Shown here in pieces: positions 1-11,200 of a stretch of 64,000 nt of DNA; positions within the stretch are counted from its first letter, which is position 1, and every line of letters starts with the position of its first letter. The stretch is taken from positions 68,370,630 to 68,434,629 of the forward strand of contig CM026387.1 of assembly GCA_014843695.1 (NCBI GenBank), in the 5' to 3' direction. The stretch comes from Archivesica marissinica (lineage: Eukaryota > Mollusca > Bivalvia > Venerida > Vesicomyidae). Under the pieces are notes generated by a model. It had not been told where the DNA came from. It saw only the letters and a program-made list of their open reading frames with translations, and made no database searches. A program made the position numbers and the translations under genes.

Positions 1-3000
1 TGGATGCTGGTAGATTGGATGCTAGTGGATTGGATGCTAGTGGTATAATAACGTATTATATATGCTGGTTGATTGGATGCTAGTTGATTGGATGCTGGTT
101 GATTGGATGCTAGTTGATTGGATGCTGGTAGATTGGATGCTGGTAGATTGGATGCTAGTTGATTGGATGCTAGTGGTATAATAACGTATTAGATATGCTG
201 GTTGATTGGATGCTAGTTGATTGGATGATGGTTGATTGGATGCTGGATGATTGGATGCTAGTTGATTGGATGCTAGTTGATTGGATGCTGGTTGATTGGA
301 TGCTGGTTGATTGGATGCTAGTTGATTGGATGCTGGTTGAGTGGATGCTGGTTGATTGGATGCTGGTAGATTGGATGCTGGTTGATTGGATGCTGGTTGA
401 TTGGATGCTGGTAGATTGGATGCTAGTGGATTGGATGCTAGTGGTATAATAACGTAGTTGATATGCTGGTTGATTGGATGCTAGTTGATTGGATGCTGGT
501 TGATTGGATGCTAGTTGATTGGATGCTGGTAGATTGGATGTTGGTCGATTGGATGCTGGTAGATTGGATGCTAGTGGATTGGATGCTAGTGGTATTATAA
601 CGTAATAGATATGCTGGTTGATTGGATGCTAGTTGATTGGATGCTGATTGATTGGATGCTAGTTGATTGGATGCTAGTGGATTGGATGCTAGTGGATTGG
701 ATGCTAGTGGTATAATAACATATTAGATATGCTGGTTGATTGGATGCTAGTTGATTGGATGCTGGTTGATTGGATGCTCGTAGATTGGATGCTGGTTGAG
801 TGGATGCTGGTAGATTGGATGCTGGTTGATTGGATGCTGGTTGATTGGATGCTAGTTGAGTGGATGCTGGTTGATTGGATGCTGGTTGATTGGATGCTGG
901 TTGATTGGATGCTGGTAGATTGGATACTGGTTGATTGGATGCTAGTTGATTGGATGCTGGTAGATTGGATGCTGGTTGATTGGATGCTGGTAGATTGGAT
1001 GCTGGTAGATTGGATGCTGGTTGATTGGATGCTGGTTGATTGGATGTTAGTGGATTGGATGCTGGTAGATTGGATGCTGGTAGATTGGATGCTAGTGGAT
1101 TGGATGCTAGTGGTATAATAACGTATTAGATATGCTGGTTGATTGGATGCTAGTTGATTTGATGATGGTTGATTGGATGCTAGTTGATTGGATGCTGGTA
1201 GATTGGATGTTGGTAGATTGGATGCTGGTAGATTGGATGCTAGTGGATTGGATGCTAGTGGTATAATAACGTATTATATATGCTGGTTGATTGGATGCTA
1301 GTTGATTGGATGCTGGTTGATTGGATGCTAGTTGATTGGATGCTGGTAGATTGGATGCTGGTAGATTGGATGCTAGTTGATTGGATGCTAGTGGTATAAT
1401 AACGTATTCGATATGCTGGTTGATTGGATGCTAGTTGATTGGATGATGGTTGATTGGATGCTAGTTGATTGGATGCTAGTTGATTAGATGCTGGTTGATT
1501 GGATGCTGGTTGATTGGATGCTAGTTGATTGGATGCTAGTTGATTGGATGCTGGTTGATTGGATGCTGGTTGATTGGATGCTAGTTGATTGGATGCTGGT
1601 TGAGTGGATGCTGGTTGATTGGATGCTGGTAGATTGGATGCTGGTTGATTGGATGCTGGTTGATTGGATGCTGGTAGATTGGATGCTGGTAGATTGGATG
1701 CTGGTAGATTGGATGCTGGTAGATTGGATGCTAGTGGATTGAATGCTAGTGGTATAATAACGTATTAGATATGCTGGTTGATTGGATGCTAGTTGATTGG
1801 ATGCTGGTTGATTGGATGCTAGTTGATTGGATGCTGGTAGATTGGATGCTGGTCGATTGGATACTGGTAGATTGGATGCTAGTGGATTGGATGCTAGTGG
1901 TATAATAACGTAATAGATATGCTGGTTGATTGGATGCTAGTTGATTGGATGCTGATTGATTGGATGCTAGTTGATTGGATGCTAGTGGATTGGATGCTAG
2001 TGGATTGGATGCTAGTGGTATAATAACGTATTAGATATGCTGGTTGATTGGATGCTAGTTGATTGGATGCTGGTTGATTGGATGCTGGTAGATTGGATGC
2101 TGGTTGAGTGGATGCTGGTAGATTGGATGCTGGTTGATTGGATGCTGGTTGATTGGATGCTAGTTGAGTGGATGCTGGTTGATTGGATGCTAGTTGATTG
2201 GATGCTGGTAGATTGGATGCTGGTTGAGTGGATGCTGGTAGATTGGATGCTGGTTGATTGGATGCTGGTTGATTGGATGCTAGTTGAGTGGATGCTGGTA
2301 GATTGAATGCTGGTAGATTGGATGCTAGTTGATTGCATGCTGGTTGATTGGATGCTGGTTGATTGGATGCTGGTTGATTGGATGCTGGTTGATTGGATGC
2401 TAGTTGAGTGGATGCTGGTTGATTGGATGCTAGTTGATTGGATGCTGGTAGATTGGATGCTGGTTGAGTGGATGCTGGTAGATTGGATGCTGGTTGATTG
2501 GATGCTGGTTGATTGGATGCTAGTTGAGTGGATGCTGGTAGATTGAATGCTGGTAGATTGGATGCTAGTTGATTGCATGCTGGTTGATTGGATGCTGGTT
2601 GATTGGATGCTGGTTGATTGGATGCTGGTTGATTGGATGCTAGTTGAGTGGATGCTAGTGGTATAATAACATATTAGCTATGCGTGGTTGATTCTATGCT
2701 AGTTGTATAATAACGTATTAGCTATGCGTAGTTGAGTGGATGCTAGTTGTATAATAACGTATTAGCTATGCGTAGTTGAGTGGATGCTAGTGGTATAATA
2801 ACGTATTAGCTATGCGTAGTTGATTAGATTCTGGTTGATTGGATGCTAGTTGAGTGGATGCTAGTGGTATAATAACGTATTAGTTATACGTAGGTTGATT
2901 GTATGCTAGTGGTATAGTAACATATTAGTTATGCGTAGTTGGTTGGATGCTGGTTGATTGGGTGCTAGTGGTATAATAACATATTAGTTATGCGTAGTTG

Positions 3001-3270
3001 ATTGGATGCTTGTTGATTTGATGCTAATTGATTGGACGCTAGTTAATTAGATGCTAGTGGTATAATAACGTATTAGTTATGCGTAGTTGATTTAATGCTA
3101 ATTGATTGGATGCTAGTGGTATAATAGCGTATTAGATATGCGTAATTTGATTGTATACTAGTGGTATAATAACATATTGGTTATGCGTAAGTTTATTGTA
3201 TGCTAGTGGTATAATAACATATTGGTTATGCGTAATTTGATTGGATGCTAGTGGTATAATAACATATTAG
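1..3270. repeat. 15-bp minisatellite with interspersed spacer
   Basis: The basic unit is 15 bp (GATTGGATGCTGGTT and close variants), roughly 200 copies, running off the left edge. A spacer containing GGTATAATAACGTATTAG interrupts it at about 41, 173, 445, 588, 706, 1111, 1258, 1394, 1749, 1896, 2014 and then more densely to 3270, where units decay. Because 15 is a multiple of three, the plus strand reads as open MLVDW pentapeptides and the minus strand as QSTSI; this is period-driven and not evidence of coding. Confidence 0.97.
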
Positions 3271-3309
3271 TAATAATCTGATCAATTTATGGATTAGCGC
3301 CGTGTCGTT

Positions 3310-4550
3310 GGATATAGACTATGTCCACAATACATGCACAACACCTCCAAATTCCATCCGCGTCGCATCCACATCACGCCCACAACACATGCACACCACC
3401 TCCAAATCCCATCCGCGTCGCACCCACATCACGCCCACAACACATGCACACCACCTCCAAATCCAATCCGCGTCGCATCCACATCACGCCCACAACACAT
3501 GCACACCATGTCCACATCCACATCACGTCCACAGCACATGCACACCGCCTCCAAATCCCATCCGCGTCGCATCCACATCATGCCCACAACAAACGCACAC
3601 CACCTCCAAATCCAATCCGCGTCGCATCCACATCACGCCCACAACACATGCACACCGCCTCCAAATCCCATCCGCGTCGCATCCACATCATGCCCACAAC
3701 ACATGCACACTATGTCCACATCCACATCACGTCCACAGCACATGCACACCACCTCCAAATCCCATCCGCGTCACATCCACATCATGCCCACAACACATGC
3801 ACACCATGTCCACACCCACATCACGCCCACAACACAGGCACACCATGTCCACATCCACATCACGCCCACAACACATGCACACCATGTCCACACCCACATC
3901 ACGCCCACAACACATGCACACCATGTCCACACCCACATCACACCCACAACACATGCACACCATGTCCACATCCACATCACGCCCACAACACATGCACACC
4001 ATGTCCACACCCACATCACGCCCACAACACAGGCACACCATGTACACACCCACATCACGCCCACAACACATGCACACCATGTCCACATCCACATCACGCC
4101 CACAACACATGCACACCATGTCCACATCCACATCACGCCCACAACACATGCACACCATGTCCACACCCACATCACGCCCACAACACATGCACACCATGTA
4201 TACACCCACATCACGCCCACAACACATGCACACCATGTCCACACCCACATCACGCCCACAACACATGCACACCATGTCCACATTCACACTACGCCCACAA
4301 CGCATGCACACCATGTCCACACCCACATCACGCTCACAACACATGCACACCATGTCCACACCCACATCACGCCCACAACACATGCACACCATGTACACAT
4401 CCACATCACGCCCACAACACATGCACACCATGTCCATATCCACATCACGCCCACAATACATGCACACCATGTCCACATCCACATCACGCCCACAACACAT
4501 GCACACCATGTCCACACCCACATCACGCCCACAACACATGCACACCATTT
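3310..4550. repeat. 39-bp minisatellite (CA-rich) with a longer variant unit
   Basis: The right part is regular 39-bp units containing CACATCACGCCCACAACACA and ACCATGTCC. The left part (to about 3800) mixes in longer units carrying CCTCCAAATCCCATCCGCGT. All plus frames and one minus frame stay open over more than 1.2 kb because the period is a multiple of three and the units lack stops. The predicted peptides are pure low-complexity, so no gene is called. Confidence 0.96.
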
Positions 4551-4552
4551 AA

Positions 4553-5251
4553 TGAAGGAGATATCTCTCTAATATTATATGCAGCTATTACTCTAAGGGA
4601 TGGTAACATAAATAGTGTTAGCGAATAATAATAAAGACTTTGTTTTATGAGAGAACTCATTTAACCCTTTCCTTCACAGAGATTTAGGTTAATATACTAT
4701 TATATCTCCATATAAACGACACCCATTTATCTATCATGCAGTCGATACGTTAGCCTTGTTCCAGGTGTTGATATATTTTGTCTGATCAGTCATATAAATA
4801 TATTTTAATACCGATATCATTAATTGGGCCGTATTGAGTTTCTGATAATATCAACGTCATTTTGCCAGAAGTAAACTGGTGAAGAATCGACAGACTGAAA
4901 CCCAGACTATCGATAAGTAGTCGCCATATCTATTCCACCGCCATATATATTATTGGGACTACATGGGATTCTGGCCTTAATTATGAACGTAGGTTTGGCT
5001 ACTACATTGTCAATTGTCAATGTATATCGTATTGGTAATGGCGTCAAGAGGTGATTCTATAAGGCAAATGGTTAACAAAAGTTAATCAACTATGAGGCCC
5101 TCAACAAATATATAAATCAAATGCAATCAATCTAGGACTATAAGTCAAAACTGCACATTGGAATTATATAGTAATGTTAAAGCTGAAAAGTAGAGAAACT
5201 ATATATAATATGATATGGAATATGAATAAAGAGTAAAACGGGTTGCCATAT
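4553..5251. other. Non-coding flank with dispersed repeat family X copy
   Basis: No convincing coding sequence. About 4790-4970 matches, with divergence, 47130-47182 plus 47679-47740 (shared ATTAATTGGGCCGTATTGAG and ATTTTGCCAGAAGT cores), so it is one copy of an interspersed repeat. The remainder shows nothing recognisable. Confidence 0.5.
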
Positions 5252-5350
5252 GTGAGTGTGTTTTACGTTTATGTATCGTCGCTACCGGTTTCCCATTTGA
5301 GCGACGCCTCCTGAAGAGATTATTCATTTTAGATTGTTGGAGGATAGTGC

Positions 5351-5424
<74 letters not shown>

Positions 5425-5600
5425 ATTCCAGAGTCTCCTCTGGTTCTTTTACGTGAACGGTGTAAAACACCGACACGAGACCTCGGTTTAACGTCCCATC
5501 TGAAAGACTGTTAATTTTATTAGGGTCAGACGGGGATCGAACCTGCGATCCCTGGATTACCAGTCCAGCGTGTTACCACTGGACTACATATCCGTCTCGG
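5252..5600 (-). mobile_element. tRNA-derived SINE, family T, copy 1
   Basis: Read on the minus strand, the element starts with a tRNA-like head (5525-5597) whose anticodon loop would read GGT (Thr-like), with a box-B-like GGTTCGATCCCC. The T stem and the first acceptor pair do not match well, so it is a SINE head rather than a working tRNA gene. A body containing GACACGAGACCTCGGTTTAA (plus-strand sense) follows. The same head and body recur at 13566-13806. A GA/CA microsatellite has expanded inside. Confidence 0.75.
5354..5422. repeat. Compound (GA)n(CA)n microsatellite
   Basis: About 20 GA dinucleotides followed directly by about 14 CA dinucleotides, inside the SINE at 5252-5600. The sister copy at 13566 lacks this expansion. 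Confidence 0.97.
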
Positions 5601-6217
5601 GTTGCCATAAATCTGTGCTCTACCTTATATTTCGACACAATCAGTGTAAGGGCGTGCGTTTTGATCGCGTACCGTGAGTTACTTCACGAGCCGACGGCGG
5701 ACGATTATCGACCGTACACGGGCATATCTCGTGCTTAATCGGACTTGCTGTGACTATGGTGTGAAGATAACCAGGTACTGTGCTTTCAACGTAAAATAAT
5801 ACAACCGTTGGAATATGCTAACAACCTGACTTACCTGTAAAGCGAATATTACGTACGCCGATTGTTGCTGTGTTGACTTACAATGTTGAGTGTCGAATAT
5901 AGTTAGTGCATATTGACCTGTCTTGTTCAGAGGTCACACGGATATTCGTAGGTCAAGTCTATTGTTGAAAATAAGTAGCCGTTGAATAACGGTAAGTTTA
6001 TTGCACTGGGATTCTGGGCACATAAACAATTGTCCGCAATCCTGCTTTTACTGTACCTATACCAATAACGTGCGCTATTTATTATTGTATGCAATTAGAT
6101 CTCATAGTTAACGGTCGGGCACAGTTTAATTCGCACCAACTATACCCAAATGCAGATTGCACAAAATGTAATTTATGATTCAGTTTAACAAATTCAAATG
6201 AAACATAATGGCAAACT
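5601..6217. other. Non-coding, no recognised element
   Basis: AT-rich sequence with stops in all frames. I see no repeat, RNA gene or exon here. It could contain the upstream untranslated exon or promoter of the gene starting at 7270, but no TATA-like box can be tied to it. Confidence 0.4.
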
Positions 6218-6382
6218 ATTACCACAGGAACTTGAAAGTTTATCCATAAGCCACCAAAGGTATCGTACCTCTATCCTAGGACACCCCCCCCCCCTATATT
6301 AAAAAGATATAGGGGGTGTCCTAGGATAGAGGTACGAGACCTTTGGTGGCTTATGGATAAACTTTCAAGTTCCTGTGCTATT
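6218..6382. repeat. Long foldback (inverted repeat), about 70-bp arms
   Basis: The left arm 6218-6297 (ACAGGAACTTGAAAGTTTAT onward) is the reverse complement of 6309-6382, separated by about 11 bases. I see one internal substitution and a longer C run in the left arm (about 13 C against 5 G). The arms are nearly identical, so it is recent or kept similar by gene conversion. Confidence 0.93.
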
Positions 6383-6384
6383 AC

Positions 6385-6485
6385 GTAAAGTGTGTGTGTA
6401 TTATAGTGCCACCCAGTCATTTCTGATTTATGAGACACCTCTTATGGACATCAGTACTTCCCGAATCCTATCCTTGAAGGCCAGA
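6385..6485 (-). mobile_element. SINE 3' body fragment, family F
   Basis: Reverse complement of the body of the SINE at 53222-53480; both share ATGAGACACCTC, ATCAGTACTTCCC and the phrase about a tri-partite GTGCCACCC. Only the body is present, without the tRNA-like head. Confidence 0.6.
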
Positions 6486-7258
6486 CGCCTTGCTGATAAC
6501 AAAGAGACTGTCACACCCAGTATTTCTCCAACACTGGGACAAAGTAATTAATAACATAATTAAGGTGCGTGGCCATTATCAAGAATAGTCCAGGATTGGA
6601 GAGCAGAGTCCCCAGGGACGGGCAGGATCTGCGCAGCTTTTATCAGTGTCAAGGGAAATAACCATGTATTTACACCTGTCCACGCTGATTAATGTCGCAG
6701 GTACGCCACCTGGTGACAAATACGTTTTTACACTTGAGTCACGCTTCCTGGACGCAGAATTACATCAAAACAAAGCCGATTTTAAAAGGAATTTAGCTGC
6801 TGATTGTTTAACATTATTCAGGAGTAGCTAGAGATCTAGGACTTCATTATTTCATGCAGAAGTGAGACAGTACTCAGTACTTGTATTGTAAAAACGTCCT
6901 CGCCAGAAAGATCAATCGATGCCGCATTTATAATAAAGGCGCCCCACGGGGTACAGGTAATTTTCATATTCCGAACGACTTACTGAAATTGTATTATAAA
7001 TCTGAAAACCGTGTATTTGTTGTCGTAATTAGACACATTTGTATGTATTGATGGTAATTTAATGTTATTGTTGTATTAATATATCTCACCTGTACACAGG
7101 TAAAAACCCCTTTGTCCTCGCTGATGCGTCCTACCTGATTTGAATAATTGAACACAATTGTCCGCCATTTTGAAGTGAGAGATAAAGAAGCGAAACTGAA
7201 ATAAATTGTTTTAACGCTTGATAGTATGAAACAAATGTTTTAATTATTCTAATTACAG
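6486..7258. other. Upstream flank of the ectodomain gene; possible 5'UTR splice acceptor
   Basis: No coding sequence. A pyrimidine-containing tract ending in TTCTAATTACAG (AG at 7257-7258) lies 11 bases before the start codon at 7270 and could be the acceptor of an intron in the 5' untranslated region. The upstream exon is not identifiable. Confidence 0.35.
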
Positions 7259-7269
7259 GTGAAATAATC

Positions 7270-8249
7270 ATGGAGACCTCAAGGAAACTTTTGACAATTG
7301 TGTTTTGGGGCTTGCTAGCTCTTACAATAGTTGGGGCAGGACCATTTTCCTGGATGAACATTGACAATTTTGATAAAATCATGGATCAGATGACAGCTGT
7401 CACAGCGGAAAATTGTCGTTCAAAGCCAAGATCCGATCTGGAGCTGCCAAAAGCATCTGTATCGCATGTACCCGTGTACAACAAACTTCTTAGCAATGTG
7501 TATTATGCCAACAGATCCATGTTGCTGCACATGCACAACTTGGCATTCAACCGAGCATTCTATTACAGTTTTATCTATCAGAGAATGAACACTTCTGGTG
7601 ACTTTCAACACCAGCCAGGCCTCATGTACCTTTATATGGCGGCTGCTGCAGACGTATCTGCGTCTCCGGGATGGGTCAACGGCTCATCTTTACTCTTTGA
7701 CAACAACTGTACATACCCAAATTGGTATACTACTGTCGATTTTAACACTACACTTTCACTATTTGGCCCTAGAGCCTGGCGAGCTGACGATTATAATGAA
7801 CCAACAAATTGGTTACGAGAACCAACAAATCGAACAATAGAAGTGGAGGACTATGCAGCTGGCCGAGTCACAAACTACACAGATGAATCTTACAAATATG
7901 CTCCGTATACACGATATGAATACGATCCGACAGATGGCACGCAGAAAAAACCTCTTTTCTGGTGGCCAGATAATACGGGTTACAAAGACTCGCTACGTAA
8001 ATTTACATACTCTGTAGGTATGAAGTTTTCTAACAGGACTGGAGCATTCACAAAGGATGATTTTGAAGGAATACCATTTTTTGGACCACCTCAGCCAGGA
8101 CAGACAGACACAGATATTACGTTACCTGTGCTTTTCACGCAGCCGTATTTCGACTGTGGACGCTCTAATAGATGGATCACAACCATGTCCGCTCCCGTCG
8201 TCGACTATATGGCCAGGTACTCCCCATGGATTCATCTACGAAGGCCCAG
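7270..8249 (+). CDS. Exon 1: signal peptide and Cache-like region of module 1
   Basis: Starts at an ATG in a reasonable context (ATCATGG), followed by a hydrophobic signal peptide. It encodes residues 1-326 plus two bases and ends at AG|GTAATG. It carries many N-X-S/T sequons (for example NRS, NTS, NGS, NCT, NRT, NYT) and the segment FTQPYFDC, which aligns in position with SPPYLEC of GPR158. The open frame runs four bases into the intron. Confidence 0.85.
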
Positions 8250-11200
8250 GTAATGAAAACTATGTTATTAATGTAAATGAAATTGTTAGCATCGTGGCTC
8301 GCAGTTACCCATCTTCCTCGCCCGTAATCATTAGTACTAAGAATAAACTTTAGTTACTTAACCCATTCAACACCAAGTAACTCACATGGACTGGTCCATG
8401 ATATTCATAAACCAATAAATGAATCAGAAAATCACATTTGGACAAGTTCATTTATCAAAATGGGTAATTTTTGTCTAAAAATAGTCATATCACTTGCAAA
8501 ATGTGCAGATCCTGATGAGACGGCTCGTCACGAGCCGGCTCATCTGGATCTACACATTTTGAAAGCCTATTTAGAGGTCTGTGGTGTTGAAAGGGTTAAA
8601 CAAAGATTGCGAAACAATATTTAACAACGTATGCCAATCACTATCTCTTGAGCAGATGAAAGCGTTTTGTGTGGGAGGTACCCACAGAAAACCAATGTCA
8701 GATTTTGCAACCACCATACCATTTCGCATACTGACCAGTCAGAGACTCTAACCCGTGTTGTGAACATTATAGACGCTGGGCTAATCAGACAGCCAGGTAA
8801 TATAGGAGTGGCAGCCAGGTAATATAGGAGTGGCCCGTGAAACTGTTAGTTGGTCTTCGTGGACTTGATTGTCTTTACTGTGAAAAGTTGTTAGAGCACA
8901 ACTTATACATAAATTTAAACATTCTGTTATTTCAAACAATTTTCGTGTTGAGTTGCATCAATGTCTAAAAGTAAAGATGATTTTGTTGCATCAGGTTGTG
9001 TAGCCTATATATAGCGTGCATGTACGTTTTTATCAGTCTTATAAAAATTCATTCGAAATGAAGTAAATGTTCAGGTTTACCAGATTAGTTTTCATTTGAA
9101 GTGTATCACATAGACTGAAATAATAATAATGTGATTCATACACCTGGTGGAGCAACACAGACTTGGAACATTTTAGGATTTCTGGTGGGGCATCAGTGGC
9201 CGAGTGGTTATGGGCATTTACTTCAAATTACCTGCCTCCCATTGCCATAGGTTCAAATCTCACTGCTGGTGTCAAATTCTTTCATGTGTTGAAGCTATCC
9301 AGGTGGCTGGTAGGTCGGTGGTTATATTCTGATGCCAATCCGTGCATGAAATACTGCTCAGAGGAGCTCCATGTGTATTTCTCCACCAATTTTTGAACAA
9401 TAGCTCGAGTCTCCATATGACCTAAGCTGTTAGTGTGACTTAACATAAGAAACAAACAACACATAAACAATTTGAGTAGCGATTTATTCTTTGTAGCAAC
9501 TTGTAGCAAATTATACTGGTCTGTTAAACCTGAACTTTTGTCTTGTCTCTTGATTTGTTTTAATTTTAAATAAATCATGCACAAACATATATTAGCTATA
9601 TTTTATCATATGTATGTGGCTAGGCATATGTGGTGATGGTCCCTAGTGAATCCAGGTTAATCAGTTTGGCAGAAGAAGTGATCATTTTGTAGGGGTACCA
9701 GGGCATTCTCCACCAACTATCTCCTTGGAAACCCCTGTCCACACTGGGCCGAAAGAAGTTGGGGCCATTTATCTGTGTGAACGATGGGGTGTGTGCGGGA
9801 GCAGTGTCGTCCCCTCCCTGGTTTGATTTTTATTTGTAAATGGTGAGATTCTATTCCGTTTTTTTCTGGAAGAAGTATTAATATAGAAATTAGAATGAAA
9901 GAATGCATACCTGTTACGGCTAAAAGTTTATTTTACAATGTAGCCATGTGACAGTGGTTAATAATGGAAGCCAACACAGGATTACATTTCAAATGAACCT
10001 TGAGCTCAAAAAGACATGCATACTAATCATTTTTGAAGACAATCCAATGAACTTTTACAACTTTAATTATTTTCTTGGTCATAATAATTTAAAAATACAT
10101 CAGAATTACATACATGTACAAGTATCCACTATGTCTAACAAATTGCACAACATTCACACAACATTCATGTACAAGTATCCACTATGTCTAACAAATTGCA
10201 CAACATTCAGTATGAAATGCGTCTGTTCTTCTTGGACCACATTACAAATGCCGATTTGAAGTTGAACTTGTCTGGGCCGTCAATGGAAATTTTCATCAGG
10301 CTGTCTAGGTTTCATTCACTATGTCCATTTCGGACGTTTACAACCGAAAGTAGCCATTTTGACAAGTGACGATTTGGATTTTTTATTTTATGTTTATTTA
10401 TCGGCGATTTGGACAAGTTTCATTCACTTTTTATAGTTGAGGACACGAACATCATATTTTTCACAACTACTACCTTTGATCTTATTTGTGAAAAACAACG
10501 CCAATAATTATTACCTAATTATGTACACAAGTCATTTGGTCATCCGATCATGTTTACATAATCTTCAAACAATGTCATCATTTCACTGATCAAGTACTGC
10601 CGTTTTCATAAAGGACCTCAATTATCAAATCATTCCCATTATACAAAACTGTAAATGTGTGATCATATACGCTAATTTACAAGTTTGTTTTGATTGCAAT
10701 TTATGATGGGAATATGCCTCCAGCACATGTGCACAGCTGTTTTGACTGTGAATCGATTGTTTCGCCAAACGATAGCGTATATGAGAGCAAAAAAATTGTA
10801 ACCAGTCAAAGATACAATGAACACAGACTGTGTATCGATTTTTCTTTAACTGGAAAGCGCTGTCGTCAATGGTAAATAAAACCAGTAGGGTATGAAAGGT
10901 TAAAATATGGCACAAACGTTATTTATGCCGATTTTTTGTGCAATTTTCTGAAAATCGCCAAATTGAAATTTTAGGAGCCATTTCTATCGCAAAATCGCCA
11001 TTTGGCTCTTGTGGCGACTGACAGCGTGGCCCCTGACACTGTCTGATTGCAGTAAACACTAAACAGGTATTTTACTGTTTTCAGATTTGTTGCTGTTGTG
11101 GGTATAGATGCCGAGTTTGAGCGAATAGACCTCAATCAGTGTCCTATATCCGAGGGAAATGACCCGCCCAACATGTTTGCTGGTACCCATCGGTGCCGAG

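Noticed and set aside
195..2578. Long open frames of MLVDW or QSTSI repeats on both strands
   Set aside because: They follow from a stop-free 15-bp tandem unit, appear on both strands, and have no start context, splice sites or non-repeat domain.
3302..4628. Three overlapping open frames above 400 codons, His/Thr/Pro-rich
   Set aside because: All three plus frames are open at once because a 39-bp unit is repeated; this is typical of a minisatellite and not of a gene.
5525..5597. Candidate tRNA-Thr (GGT) gene
   Set aside because: The anticodon arm looks good, but the T stem and first acceptor pair mismatch, and the same head with the same body recurs at 13566; it is a SINE head.
9163..9396. 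Small open frame over a SINE
   Set aside because: It coincides with a tRNA-derived SINE and has no domain or conservation visible.
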